Notes: a model not told the origin generated them from the sequence alone. Numbered from the stretch's first letter, positions 7,819 to 16,062 are shown. The stretch: DNA of 64,000 nt from Streptomyces narbonensis (GCF_014649015.1 NZ_BMSF01000002.1:124001-188000), one strand, 5' to 3'. Numbers and translations: made by a program.

Positions 7819-8904
7819 CTACTGCCCGACAAGCCCCTTTGCGTCGCGCGCGAGCGCGGTGAGCCGGGAGATGGCCCGGAAGTACTTCTTGCGGTATCCG
7901 CCGTTCAGCATCTCGTCGCTGAAGAGCTGGTCGAAGGGCAGTCCGGAGGCGAGGACGGGTATCTCGCGGTCGTAGAGGCGGTCGGCGAGGACGACGAGCC
8001 GGAGGGCCGTCGACTGGTCGGGGACCGGCCGGACATCGGTGAGGCAGACCGCCGCGAGGTCGTCGGTGAGCGCGCCGTACCGGCTCGGGTGCACCTTGGC
8101 CAGGTGGTCGAGCAGGTGCGGGAAGTCGTCGAGGGAGGCGCCCGGCGTCCGGTACGCGGTCTCCGTGACGACCTGGTCGGAGTAGGGGGCGGGGGCCTCG
8201 GGCAGGCCGCGGTGGCGGTAGTCCTCGCCGTCGATCCGCAGCGGCATGAAGTGTGCGGAGAGACCCTGGATCTCGCGGAGGAAGTCGGCGGCGGCGAAGC
8301 GGCCCTCGCCGAGCTTGCCCGGGAGCGTGTTGGAGGTGGCGGCGAGCGCCACGCCCGCCTCGACGAGCTTGCCGAGGAGGCTGGAGACGAGGACGGTGTC
8401 GCCCGGGTCGTCCAGCTCGAATTCGTCGATGCAGAGGAGACGGTGCCCGCTGAGGGTCTTCACCGTCTGCTGGAAGCCGAGCGCGCCGACCAGGTTGGTC
8501 AGCTCGACGAAGGTGCCGAAAGCTTTCAGCGCGGGTTCGGCGGGGGTCGCGTGCCAGAGGGAAGCCAGCAGGTGGGTCTTGCCGACGCCGTATCCGCCGT
8601 CCAGGTAGACCCCGCGCGGCCCGCTCGGGGCGGCCGGCTTCTTGGCGAACCAGCGGCGCTTCCCGGCGCCGGAGGCGTGCGCCCCGCCGAGACCCTCGGC
8701 GAAGCCGCTCAGCGCCTTGACGGCGTCCGTCTGGCTTGGCTGGTTCGGGTCCGGCAGGTACGTGTCGAAGCGCACGGAGTCGAAGCGCGGCGGCGGCACC
8801 ATCTCCGCGACGAGACGGTCGGCGGGGACGTGGGGCTCTCGGGAGCAGAGCGAGAGCGGGGCCGCTTCGGTGGAAGCCGCTTCGGTGAGGGCGTGGGTCG
8901 ACAC
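7819..8904 (-). CDS. zapE: ZapE/AFG1-like AAA ATPase
   Basis: Read from GTG at 8904, the protein has 361 residues. It carries Walker A GGYGVGKT (103-110), Walker B LLCIDEFEL (about 156-164), and the family's DEFELDDPGDT continuation with RYGALTDDL and QLFSDEMLNGGYRKKYFRAISRL near the end. AFG1/ZapE ATPases are linked to cell division under stress in E. coli and to protease-coupled quality control in mitochondria. The role in actinomycetes is not established. The GTG was preferred because a TACAGT hexamer (complement of 8913-8918) sits 8 nt upstream, suggesting a leaderless transcript. Confidence 0.85.
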   Translation of the reverse strand: MSTHALTEAASTEAAPLSLCSREPHVPADRLVAEMVPPPRFDSVRFDTYLPDPNQPSQTDAVKALSGFAEGLGGAHASGAGKRRWFAKKPAAPSGPRGVYLDGGYGVGKTHLLASLWHATPAEPALKAFGTFVELTNLVGALGFQQTVKTLSGHRLLCIDEFELDDPGDTVLVSSLLGKLVEAGVALAATSNTLPGKLGEGRFAAADFLREIQGLSAHFMPLRIDGEDYRHRGLPEAPAPYSDQVVTETAYRTPGASLDDFPHLLDHLAKVHPSRYGALTDDLAAVCLTDVRPVPDQSTALRLVVLADRLYDREIPVLASGLPFDQLFSDEMLNGGYRKKYFRAISRLTALARDAKGLVGQ

Positions 8905-8941
8905 AGTTCCCCACTGTAAGCGCCATGTCAGACTGCGAGGA
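8904..8941. promoter_or_regulatory. overlapping divergent leaderless promoters
   Basis: Only 36 bp separate the zapE-like GTG (8904, minus) and the RibD-like ATG (8941, plus). Minus-strand TACAGT (8913-8918) ends 8 nt before the GTG. Plus-strand CAGACT (8929-8934) ends 6 nt before the ATG. Neither gene has a convincing SD. The spacing implies two leaderless transcripts whose promoters overlap, so they may compete. No good -35 box is visible. Confidence 0.45.
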
Positions 8942-9819
8942 TGCGACGCCTGCTCCCTGTGACGGACATGACAGCCCACGAGACCGGCGCGGGGGAGGTC
9001 CACGGGACCGCCGCGGGGAAGGCCACGGCCGCCACGGAAGCCACAGCCACCAGGGCGGGGGAGGCCCAGGTGGCCGCCGTCGGCGAGGCCCCGGCCGCCG
9101 GCCGGGAGTGGACCCTGGACGAGCTGGCCGACGCCTACGCGTATCCGGAGGGTGACGCCGTGTGGCTGCGGGCCAACATGGTCTCGTCCCTCGACGGGGC
9201 CGGTCAGCACGAGGGCCGCTCCCAGCCGCTCTCGTCCGAGACCGACATGCGGATCTTCGGCACCCTGCGCGGCCTCGCCGACGTGATCGTCGTGGGCGCG
9301 GAAACGGTACGTCTGGAGGGGTACCGCCCTGCCCGGGCGCGGGAGGCCTTCGCCGCCCGCCGGGCCGCCGCCGGGCAGGGCCCCGCACCCGTGATCGCCG
9401 TGGTGACGGCCTCCCTCGATCTTGACTTCTCGCTGCCGCTCTTCACCGAGCCGCTCGTCCCGACCCTGATCCTGACGGGGGCCGCCGCGCCCGCCGAGCG
9501 CGTACGGGCCGCCCGAGAGGCGGGTGCCGAGGTGCTGGTCGCGGGCGACGGGGCCGGGGTGGACCCCGCCCGTGCGGTGGCGGTCCTCGCGGAGCGCGGG
9601 CTGCGGCGCCAGCTGACCGAGGGCGGACCCCGGCTGCTCGGCCAGTTCGTGGCGGCGGAGGTCCTCGACGAGCTGTGCCTGACGATCTCGCCGACGATGA
9701 CCGCGGGGGGCGCCCAGCGGATCGCCGGAGGCCCTTCGGTGGTCGTCCCGACACGCTTCTCGGTGGCTTCCGTGCTGGAGCAGGACGGCTTCCTCTTCAC
9801 CCGCTACCGTCGGATCTGA
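8941..9819 (+). CDS. RibD C-terminal-like pyrimidine reductase family protein
   Basis: The 292-residue protein contains a RibD_C/dihydrofolate-reductase-like domain: WLRANMVSSLDGA, then VIVVGAETVRLEGYRPAR, a nucleotide-binding region, and QLTEGGPRLLGQFVAAEVLDELCLTISP. These match the NADPH-dependent 5-amino-6-(5-phosphoribosylamino)uracil reductase family. The N-terminal 45 residues are Ala/Thr/Gly-rich and low complexity. An in-frame ATG at 8968 would shorten that tail. No other riboflavin genes are nearby, so it may be a paralogue with another substrate rather than the housekeeping RibD. Confidence 0.8.
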   Translation: MRRLLPVTDMTAHETGAGEVHGTAAGKATAATEATATRAGEAQVAAVGEAPAAGREWTLDELADAYAYPEGDAVWLRANMVSSLDGAGQHEGRSQPLSSETDMRIFGTLRGLADVIVVGAETVRLEGYRPARAREAFAARRAAAGQGPAPVIAVVTASLDLDFSLPLFTEPLVPTLILTGAAAPAERVRAAREAGAEVLVAGDGAGVDPARAVAVLAERGLRRQLTEGGPRLLGQFVAAEVLDELCLTISPTMTAGGAQRIAGGPSVVVPTRFSVASVLEQDGFLFTRYRRI

Positions 9820-9825
9820 CAATCA

Positions 9826-9844
9826 GCGGAATTTGTCGTTCCGC
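9826..9844 (+). terminator. short hairpin after the RibD-like gene
   Basis: GCGGAA (9826-9831) pairs with TTCCGC (9839-9844) around a 7-nt loop and is followed by TTT. It starts only 7 nt after the stop codon, so it is a plausible weak terminator. A second perfect inverted repeat, CCCCGTGC/GCACGGGG, lies at 9877-9894 just before the next gene and could be an operator or hairpin. Confidence 0.45.
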
Positions 9845-9924
9845 TTTCCGTCCGCTGGGCACACTTATGTCGCAGACCCCGTGCGGGCACGGGGAAGGAT
9901 GGTTTCCGCAGAAGGGCTCCAGAG

Positions 9925-10407
9925 GTGTTCACAAGCGTTCTGATGATCGAGAAGCCCCTGACGTCCGTCGACGTGGAGTTCGTCACCACGCTGCACGGCG
10001 ACGAGGGCGTGTCCTTCATCGTCCTTATGCAGCCGCGTGGTGACCAGGCCGATGTGCTCTTGCGTGCCATCGACGACGTCGCCATGGGCGAACTGAAGGA
10101 AGCCGCCCACGAGGGCGGGGAACCGGAGGGCAAGGCCGCCCGGGTCCCCGCCGAGCAGGCCCTGGAGCACTCGCTCCAGGCCCTGAGAGACGCCGGCTGC
10201 GAAGCGGTCGGCCAGGTCGTCGAGGACCACCCGCTCACCAGGATGAAGTCGGTGGTCGAGGAGTCGGAGGCGGACGAGGTGATCGTTCTCACCGCCCCGC
10301 ACTACGTGGAGGAGTTCTTCCACCGGGACTGGGCCTCCCGGGCCCGGCACAAGGTCGGCGTCCCGGTGCTCAAGCTCTTCGCCCACAGCGAGCAGGACGC
10401 CTCCTAG
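9925..10407 (+). CDS. conserved hypothetical protein, possibly universal-stress-like
   Basis: The 160-residue protein starts with GTG at 9925; an ATG seven codons in is an alternative. It has an alternating beta/alpha pattern, with ALEHSLQALRDAGCEAVGQVVEDHPLTRM then VVEESEADEVIVLTAPHYVEEFFHRDWASRARHKVGVPVLKLF. The order (helix, strand, a segment like SEADEVIVLTAP, then a basic segment and GVPVLKLF) recalls UspA-type ATP-binding proteins, without a clear GxxG(S/T) phosphate loop. The name indole-glycerol-phosphate synthase, which I recall on similar proteins, is not supported by anything visible here. A strong hairpin terminator follows at 10422. Confidence 0.6.
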   Translation: MFTSVLMIEKPLTSVDVEFVTTLHGDEGVSFIVLMQPRGDQADVLLRAIDDVAMGELKEAAHEGGEPEGKAARVPAEQALEHSLQALRDAGCEAVGQVVEDHPLTRMKSVVEESEADEVIVLTAPHYVEEFFHRDWASRARHKVGVPVLKLFAHSEQDAS

Positions 10408-10421
10408 GGGTATCCGGCCCC

Positions 10422-10451
10422 GGGTCGCGCCCCGTGCAGGGGGCGCGACCC
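10422..10451 (+). terminator. 12-bp perfect hairpin terminator
   Basis: GGGTCGCGCCCC (10422-10433) and GGGGCGCGACCC (10440-10451) form a perfect 12-bp stem with a 6-nt loop, 14 nt after the stop of the 9925 gene. There is no T-tract, as is common for Streptomyces terminators. Confidence 0.75.
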
Positions 10452-10523
10452 TGGGGGGCGGCTTGCCGATCAGGCCACGCACCGCCCGACGTGCCTGGCC
10501 CCGGTCACGGAAGCCGGAGCCAC

Positions 10524-10566
10524 TAGGCTGGGGACTTCCACCGCTGCGTGTTGCGTACGCAACACG
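10524..10566 (+). promoter_or_regulatory. murC promoter region with a perfect 20-bp palindrome
   Basis: A TAGGCT hexamer at 10524-10529 resembles a vegetative -10 box. Downstream at 10547-10566 lies CGTGTTGCGTACGCAACACG, a perfect 20-bp palindrome with no spacer, ending 36 nt before the murC ATG. If transcription starts around 10536, the palindrome lies in the 5' leader. It could be a roadblock-type operator or form an RNA hairpin. The uninterrupted symmetry is more typical of a dimeric regulator's binding site. Confidence 0.6.
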
Positions 10567-10602
10567 TAGGAGATACGAGACTCACCCCGGGGAGAGATCC
10601 GC

Positions 10603-11994
10603 ATGGCACCCGCCATCCCTGCCGCCATGGAACGGCCGCACTTCATCGGCATCGGCGGTGCCGGAATGTCGGGCATCGCGAAGATCCTCGCCCAGCGGGG
10701 CGCCAAGGTCGCCGGCAGCGACGCCAAGGAGTCCCCGACCGCCGAGGCGCTGCGCGCCCTCGGCGCCACCGTGCACATCGGCCACGCCGCCGAGCACCTC
10801 GCCGACGACGCCTCCGCCGTCGTCGTCTCCAGTGCCATCCGCGCCGACAACCCCGAGCTGGCCCGCGCCGCCGAGCTCGGCATCCCCGTCGTGCACCGTT
10901 CCGACGCGCTCGCCTCCCTCATGGACGACCTGCGCGCCATCGCGGTCGCCGGCACGCACGGCAAGACGACGACCACCTCGATGCTGGCCGTCGCCCTGAC
11001 CGAGCTGGGTCTCGACCCCTCGTACGCCATCGGCGGCGACCTCGCGGGCCCCGGCACCAACGCCCGCCACGGCTCCGGGGACGTCTTCGTCGCCGAGGCC
11101 GACGAGAGCGACCGCAGCTTCCAGAAGTACGACCCCGAGGTCGCGATCGTCCTCAACGTCGAGCTGGACCACCACGCGAACTACGCCTCCATGGACGAGA
11201 TCTACGAGTCCTTCGAGGCCTTCACCGCCAAGATCCGCCCGGGCGGCACCCTGGTCGTCGGCGAGCACGCCGGCGCCCGTGAGCTGGCCCGCCGGGTCGC
11301 GGACCGCGACGGTCTGGACATCGTCACGGTCGGCGAGTCCGAGGACTCCGACGCCCGGATCCTGAAGATCGCCCCGAACGGCATGAAGAGCGAGGTCGTC
11401 GTCCTCCTCGACGGCGTCGAGCACGCCTTCACCGTCTCCGTCCCGGGCCGCCACTACGCGCACAACGCCGCCGCGGCCCTCGCCGCCGGCGCCCGCGTCG
11501 GCATCGACCCGGCCGAGCTCGCCCAGGCCCTCACCGCCTACACCGGCGTCGGCCGCCGCCTCCAGCTCAAGGGCGAGGCCGCGGGGGTCCAGGTCATCGA
11601 CTCGTACGCCCACCACCCCACCGAGATGACCGCCGACCTGGAGGCCATGCGCGGCGCCGCCGGAGCCGCCCGCCTGCTCGTCGTCTTCCAGCCGCACCTC
11701 TTCTCCCGCACGCAGGAGCTCGGCAAGGAGATGGGAGACGCGCTGGCCCTCGCCGACGCCTCCGTCGTCCTCGACATCTACCCGGCCCGCGAGGACCCGA
11801 TCCCGGGCATCACCAGCGAGCTGATCATCGCCGCCGCGCAGCGGGCCGGCGCCGACGTCACGGCCGTCCACGACAAGGACACCGTCCCGGACGTCGTCGC
11901 GGGAATGGCGAAGCCCGGTGATCTCGTTCTGACGATGGGCGCGGGCGACGTCACGGACCTCGGACCGCGGATCCTGGACCACCTGGCGAACTGA
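10603..11994 (+). CDS. murC: UDP-N-acetylmuramate--L-alanine ligase
   Basis: The 463-residue Mur ligase has the N-terminal Rossmann motif GIGGAGMSG (16-24), the ATP-binding P-loop AGTHGKTTT (116-124), EADESDRSF, HHANY and the C-terminal IDSYAHHPTEM and FQPHLFSRT. This pattern is specific to MurC, which adds L-Ala to UDP-MurNAc in cytoplasmic peptidoglycan precursor synthesis. SD GGGGAGAG lies about 7 nt before the ATG. It stands apart from other division/wall genes and is followed 10 bp later by msrB. The palindrome at 10547-10566 is the most likely regulatory site. Confidence 0.95.
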   Translation: MAPAIPAAMERPHFIGIGGAGMSGIAKILAQRGAKVAGSDAKESPTAEALRALGATVHIGHAAEHLADDASAVVVSSAIRADNPELARAAELGIPVVHRSDALASLMDDLRAIAVAGTHGKTTTTSMLAVALTELGLDPSYAIGGDLAGPGTNARHGSGDVFVAEADESDRSFQKYDPEVAIVLNVELDHHANYASMDEIYESFEAFTAKIRPGGTLVVGEHAGARELARRVADRDGLDIVTVGESEDSDARILKIAPNGMKSEVVVLLDGVEHAFTVSVPGRHYAHNAAAALAAGARVGIDPAELAQALTAYTGVGRRLQLKGEAAGVQVIDSYAHHPTEMTADLEAMRGAAGAARLLVVFQPHLFSRTQELGKEMGDALALADASVVLDIYPAREDPIPGITSELIIAAAQRAGADVTAVHDKDTVPDVVAGMAKPGDLVLTMGAGDVTDLGPRILDHLAN

Positions 11995-12004
11995 GGAGCA
12001 GCTG

Positions 12005-12415
12005 ATGTCGGCGTACGAGGTCGAGAAGCCGGACGAGCAGTGGCGGGCGGAGCTCACCCCGGCGGAGTACCAGGTGCTGCGCCAGGCGGGCACCGAGCCG
12101 GCCTTCCGGGGGGAGTACACGGACACGAAGACGAAGGGCGTGTACTCCTGCCGTGCCTGTGGCGCGGAGCTGTTCACGTCGAACGAGAAGTTCGAGTCGC
12201 ACTGCGGCTGGCCCTCGTTCTTCGACCCCAAGGACTCCGGGGCGGTCGAGCTGATCGAGGACCGCTCGCACGGCATGCTCCGCACCGAGGTCCGCTGCTC
12301 GCGCTGCGGTTCGCACCTGGGTCACGTCTTCGAGGGTGAGGGCTACCCCACCCCGACGGACCAGCGGTACTGCATCAACTCGATCTCGCTCCGTCTGGAG
12401 CCGGAAGAGGGCTGA
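12005..12415 (+). CDS. msrB: peptide-methionine (R)-S-oxide reductase
   Basis: The 136-residue protein has all MsrB features. Zinc ligands are Cys49 and Cys52 (CRAC) and Cys98 and Cys101 (CSRC). The conserved ESHCGWPSF and GHVFEGEG segments are present, with the catalytic Cys123 in RYCINS. It reduces the R-sulfoxide of methionine in oxidised proteins using thioredoxin. Length is typical. The start is 10 bp after the murC stop with SD GAGGAGC, so it is very likely cotranscribed with murC. No msrA lies adjacent. Confidence 0.95.
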   Translation: MSAYEVEKPDEQWRAELTPAEYQVLRQAGTEPAFRGEYTDTKTKGVYSCRACGAELFTSNEKFESHCGWPSFFDPKDSGAVELIEDRSHGMLRTEVRCSRCGSHLGHVFEGEGYPTPTDQRYCINSISLRLEPEEG

Positions 12416-12495
12416 CGCCCGGACGCCTCGTCACCCGCCCCCTGTGGTAGGACTATTGCGGATTGCAAACAGTCTTCACGGGGGGGCGGGGGAAC

Positions 12496-14289
12496 GTGGC
12501 AGTCACGGTTCCGGATTGGGCGGACACTCTTCTCGACTTGATCGGCGTGGCCTGGCCGAACGTCGACGAGGACGCGTACCGCGAGATGGCGGACGCGCTC
12601 AGGGAGTTCGCGGAGGACCTGGAGGACGACGGCCAGCTCGCGAACAACCACTTCGAGCGGCTGCTGTCGTCCGGCGAGGGTGAGGCGCTCGACGCGCTCA
12701 ACGAGCACTGGGCGAAGATCAAGACCAAGCACCTGAAGGACATCTCGGGTGCGGCGCGGACGGTCGCGGGCGGCCTGGACACGGCGGCCGGCGCGATCGA
12801 GGGCATGAAGCTCGCCGCACTCGTGCAGCTGGGCTATCTCGCGGCCGAGGCCGGTATCGCGATCTCCCTGATCCCGGTGACGGGCGGTCTTTCGGCGCTG
12901 ATCGGCGCGGCGTCGATGCGGGCCACGCAGGAGGTCATCAAGCGGCTGATCAAGGAGTGCGTGGAGGAGGCCGTCGGCTACGTCGTGGCCGCGATGACCG
13001 AGCCGGCGGTGGCCGCCCTCGAAGGCATGGCCGCCGATCTCGTCGTCCAGCTCGGCGCGGTGGCGATCGGCCTGCAGGACGGGGTCGACCTCGACCAGAC
13101 CAAGGACGCCGGGCAGCAGGGCTTCAAGGACGGGGTCCAGTCCGGCAAGGAGGCCATGAACCTGGCCTCGGCCGGCGGTGGCGGCGGTGGCTCGAAGGGC
13201 GGGGGGCTGAAGAACCTGCACATCGAGCACGCCGAGCACACCCACGCCTCCACCCAGCTCAACACCGTCAGCGCGGGCATCCACGGCAAGACCGCGGGCA
13301 AGCTCACGAAGGCGAAGACCGCGCACGGCCGGACGCGGGGCCGCGACTCGATCGCCGACGCGATCGACCCGATCGCCGACAAGGCGCTCGAAGCCCTCAC
13401 CAAGGCCGCGAAGAACATGGGCGACCACGTCGGCCAGACGCTGCCCAAGGCCGTCAAGCAGATCTCCGTCGACCACAAGAACACCGACGACAACCTCCGC
13501 GACCGCTTCGCCCGCCAGCGCAAGGGCGACCACGACAACGACGGCAAGGGCGGGGGTGGAGGCGGCGGTGCGGGTGGCGGCGGCGGGAACGGCAATCCCC
13601 CCGGCGGCAACGGCAACAGCGGCTCCGGGAACAACCCCGGCGGCAACCGCATCACCCCGGCCCCGCCCTGGCACGGCAGCTCCGCGGGCGGTATGCGCCA
13701 CCACCGTACGGACCCCCTCGACGTGCGTCACCTCACCCCCGAGCAGCAGCGTGACGCCCTGGTCCAGGAGGCCCGCGACCTGGCCGACCGGTCGCGGCGG
13801 GCCGACCCGGACAACCCGGACGACCCCAAGCACCAGATCGACCTGGCCAAGACCCGGTTCCCGGTCGGTGAGCACCTCCTCAAGGACAACGCGTGCTCCG
13901 GCTCCCTGCTCCACGACGGTGTCGTCACCAGCCACTCCAGCACGACCAAGTGGGAGGGCCAGGACAAGCCGAACCTGCATCCCGCCGCGCAGGACATCTA
14001 CGACCAGGTGAAGGCCAGGGCGGACGCCGCGGGCGAGCGCACGGGCGCCGGCCACGGCAAGTGCGCGGAGGCCAACCTCCTCTCGGACCGGCTGCGCCAG
14101 CTCGACCCGGACGGAACGTCGATCCGTACGCTCGACCAGGTGCGCGAGGCGATGAACGGGGCGCAGATGTACTCCGTGCAGATCGGCAAGGACCCGAAGG
14201 GCCTCCTCGCGCACAACGACTACAAAGCACCGTGCCCTTCGTGCGCGGTCGCCCTCGACATGGCGGGCATCGCCGCCTACGCAGGTTAG
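12496..14289 (+). CDS. polymorphic toxin: WXG100/CpnT-like N-terminus with C-terminal YwqJ-type deaminase
   Basis: From the GTG at 12496 (preceded by a G-rich SD) the protein is 597 residues. Residues 1-100 resemble the WXG100-like N-terminus of actinobacterial type VII-secreted toxins (VPDWADTLLDLIGVAWPNVDEDAYREM and EHWAKIK). About 100-220 is an Ala/Val-rich helical region with hydrophobic stretches. A Gly/Asn/Pro-rich low-complexity linker spans about 348-385. The C-terminal 135 residues form a deaminase-like domain with zinc-site motifs KCAEA (Cys523, Glu525) and CPSC (Cys580, Cys583). The layout predicts a secreted toxin whose tip deaminates a nucleotide, nucleic acid or protein target. 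It is followed by a SUKH-3 immunity gene 9 bp away. A TTG start at 12463 is possible but adds an odd N-terminus. Target unknown. Confidence 0.85.
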   Translation: MAVTVPDWADTLLDLIGVAWPNVDEDAYREMADALREFAEDLEDDGQLANNHFERLLSSGEGEALDALNEHWAKIKTKHLKDISGAARTVAGGLDTAAGAIEGMKLAALVQLGYLAAEAGIAISLIPVTGGLSALIGAASMRATQEVIKRLIKECVEEAVGYVVAAMTEPAVAALEGMAADLVVQLGAVAIGLQDGVDLDQTKDAGQQGFKDGVQSGKEAMNLASAGGGGGGSKGGGLKNLHIEHAEHTHASTQLNTVSAGIHGKTAGKLTKAKTAHGRTRGRDSIADAIDPIADKALEALTKAAKNMGDHVGQTLPKAVKQISVDHKNTDDNLRDRFARQRKGDHDNDGKGGGGGGGAGGGGGNGNPPGGNGNSGSGNNPGGNRITPAPPWHGSSAGGMRHHRTDPLDVRHLTPEQQRDALVQEARDLADRSRRADPDNPDDPKHQIDLAKTRFPVGEHLLKDNACSGSLLHDGVVTSHSSTTKWEGQDKPNLHPAAQDIYDQVKARADAAGERTGAGHGKCAEANLLSDRLRQLDPDGTSIRTLDQVREAMNGAQMYSVQIGKDPKGLLAHNDYKAPCPSCAVALDMAGIAAYAG

Positions 14290-14298
14290 GAGCCACTC

Positions 14299-14772
14299 AT
14301 GCCCCATCTCAAAGTTCCGGCTGACGTCGATGCCTGGTTCACCGAGAACGGCTGGTTCCCCGGCAGGAACGCCGCCGAGCAGGCTTCGGCGTTCGTGGCC
14401 GAGGTCGTCGAGGAGAGCCGGAAGCGCGGGTTCCCTGTAGAGCCGTTGCCCACCGCGACCGCGTTCCTCGCCGAGCACGCCGGGCTCCGGGTGATGCACA
14501 ACGTGGAGCGCGACTGGTACATCGCCTTCACGCCCGTTCCCGACTGGGTCAGTCTCTTCGAGGACATGGCCGAGCTGAGCCGCAGGCTGGGCGTGCGGCT
14601 CTTCCCGGTCGGCTGGGACTCCACGGACGCGGAGTTGTACGTCGTGGACGAGCGGGGCCGCTTCTTCTGCATGCACCACACGGGCGACTACTACATGGGC
14701 ACCGGCAAGCACGAGGCGATGATCGGCCTCTACGCCAACCCCATGCAGGACGCGGAGGACTTCTATGTCTGA
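14299..14772 (+). CDS. SUKH-3 domain immunity protein
   Basis: The 157-residue protein matches the SUKH-3 type of the SUKH superfamily. The N-terminal motif is VDAWFTENGWFPGRNAAEQ. The core has FLAEHAGLRV, then LSRRLGVRLFPVGW, VVDERGRFFCMHHTGDYYMG, and a C-terminal helix. SUKH proteins bind and block cognate toxin domains. It begins 9 bp after the toxin stop (SD GGAG), so it is the presumed cytoplasmic antidote of the secreted deaminase. Its last 8 bp overlap the next gene. It is clearly paralogous to the protein at 16075-16548. Confidence 0.85.
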   Translation: MPHLKVPADVDAWFTENGWFPGRNAAEQASAFVAEVVEESRKRGFPVEPLPTATAFLAEHAGLRVMHNVERDWYIAFTPVPDWVSLFEDMAELSRRLGVRLFPVGWDSTDAELYVVDERGRFFCMHHTGDYYMGTGKHEAMIGLYANPMQDAEDFYV

Positions 14773-15160
14773 CCTGATTCCCGGTACGGCGGCGTCGTTG
14801 CTCATCCACGGCACAATCACCAGCCACACCAACCTCACCGGCGACGGCGAGCCCCGGCTGCACCCCGCCGTCCAGGAGTTCTTCGACGGGCTCCCGCCGG
14901 CCCTGCGCGAGCCGTTCATCGGGTACTGCGCCGAGTCCGCGCTCGTCTCCGACGAGCTCTTCGGCTTCGACCGGCAGCGCGGCGACGGACGTGCCGCCAA
15001 CCTCGACGAGGCCACCCCGCACTTCGCGGGAGCCGCGATCGTCGCCCGGAAGATCCGCCCGCACGGCGACCCCGAGCACGGCACTGAGGCCGAGGTGTGC
15101 CGCTCGTGCTCGGCCCTCCTCGACCGTCTGGGGATCACGATCATCCACGACGAAGCATGA
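14765..15160 (+). CDS. stand-alone YwqJ-type deaminase domain protein
   Basis: The 131-residue protein is nearly all deaminase domain. SLLIHGTITSHTN and LHPAVQEFF match SLLHDGVVTSHSS and LHPAAQDIY of the upstream toxin. The metal-site motifs are YCAES (Cys55, Glu57) and VCRSC (Cys112, Cys115). It lacks the WXG100-like N-terminus and linker, has no signal peptide, and overlaps both neighbours (8 bp and 4 bp). It may be an alternative toxin tip awaiting recombination into the upstream gene, an orphan toxin, or a domain reused in the cell. The zinc residues are intact, so it may be active. Confidence 0.75.
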   Translation: MSDLIPGTAASLLIHGTITSHTNLTGDGEPRLHPAVQEFFDGLPPALREPFIGYCAESALVSDELFGFDRQRGDGRAANLDEATPHFAGAAIVARKIRPHGDPEHGTEAEVCRSCSALLDRLGITIIHDEA

Positions 15161-16062
15161 CCGGCGTGCTGATGCGGGCCGGATGGCGGCCGGACCGCGA
15201 CACCGGGGACGCCGCCATGCTCGCGATCCTCACCTCGGCGGCCGTCGGCGCCGTGTCGTTCCCCGCCGCCGAACGGGCCCTGCGCGAGTTCCACGGCCTG
15301 CACGTCCTCCCCGCCGACACCGGCGGCCGTGAGGTCGCCGCCATCGGCAGCGTCGTCGACCCCCGCGAGGCCCGCTTCGACGTCCCGGCCCTGCACAGGC
15401 TCGCCGACTCCCTCGGAGCACGCCTCTTTCCTCTCGGCCGTACGGACACGGACGCGCCGCTCGCGGTCGACGAGCACGGCAGGCTGCTGATGCTCGGCCC
15501 CGGCGGGCCCTGGCTCCTGGGCGAGACGGTGTACGACGGCCTCTCGGCGCTCGCGGAGGGGATCGCGCCGGTACGGCTCCGCGCACCACGCCGGCGCTTC
15601 CCGCTGCCCGACGGGCCCGCCGATCTCGGCGCCGCCGTACGGGCCGCGCTCGTCGCCGTCTACGTCCTGCACAGCGCGGGCCTGTACAGCGGCCGCGCCC
15701 TGCACCTGCGGGCCACCACCCTTCGGGGGATCGGCGTCGTGGCCGTCGACGAGGATTTCCCGCTGGGCCCGGGCTCCCTGGACAGCAGCGCCGAACCGCT
15801 GCTCGCGGCGATGACCGGCCGCCTCGACGCCTCGGGCGCCCGCGCGGCCGGCTGCGAGCTGACCCTGACGATCCCCGTACCGCCCGGCACGGAAGGCCCG
15901 CCCGCCACCGTGGAGTGCACCGTGACGGTGGGCAACCCGTCCGAAGCCCCCGCACTGACCCTCTCGGCGGGCCTGTCCGCGTCCGCGGGCCCCACGGCGA
16001 CGGTCCTGGACACCTGCGCCCGGTCCCTCGCCGCCTGGTCGGCGGCTCCGCTCCGCCCCTGA
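15157..16062 (+). CDS. SUKH-3-like protein with an unrecognised C-terminal domain
   Basis: The 301-residue protein starts at an ATG overlapping the previous stop (ATGA). Residues 1-130 resemble SUKH-3: RAGWRPDRDTGD near the start, FHGLHVLP, ALHRLADSLGARLFPLGRTDTDAPLAVDEHGRLLMLG, and WLLGETVYDGLSALAEGI. Residues about 150-301 form a separate region I do not recognise, beginning DLGAAVRAALVAVYVLHSAGLYSGRALHLRATT and including a GCELTLTIPVPPGTEGPPATVECTVTV beta-rich part. The likely role is immunity to the stand-alone deaminase just upstream. The C-terminal domain could recognise a second target or the deaminase itself. Confidence 0.65.
   Translation: MTGVLMRAGWRPDRDTGDAAMLAILTSAAVGAVSFPAAERALREFHGLHVLPADTGGREVAAIGSVVDPREARFDVPALHRLADSLGARLFPLGRTDTDAPLAVDEHGRLLMLGPGGPWLLGETVYDGLSALAEGIAPVRLRAPRRRFPLPDGPADLGAAVRAALVAVYVLHSAGLYSGRALHLRATTLRGIGVVAVDEDFPLGPGSLDSSAEPLLAAMTGRLDASGARAAGCELTLTIPVPPGTEGPPATVECTVTVGNPSEAPALTLSAGLSASAGPTATVLDTCARSLAAWSAAPLRP

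Noticed and set aside
9925..10407. Indole-3-glycerol phosphate synthase
   Set aside because: The protein is 160 residues, too short for the TIM-barrel enzyme, and has no TrpC motifs; the pattern is closer to a Usp-like fold.
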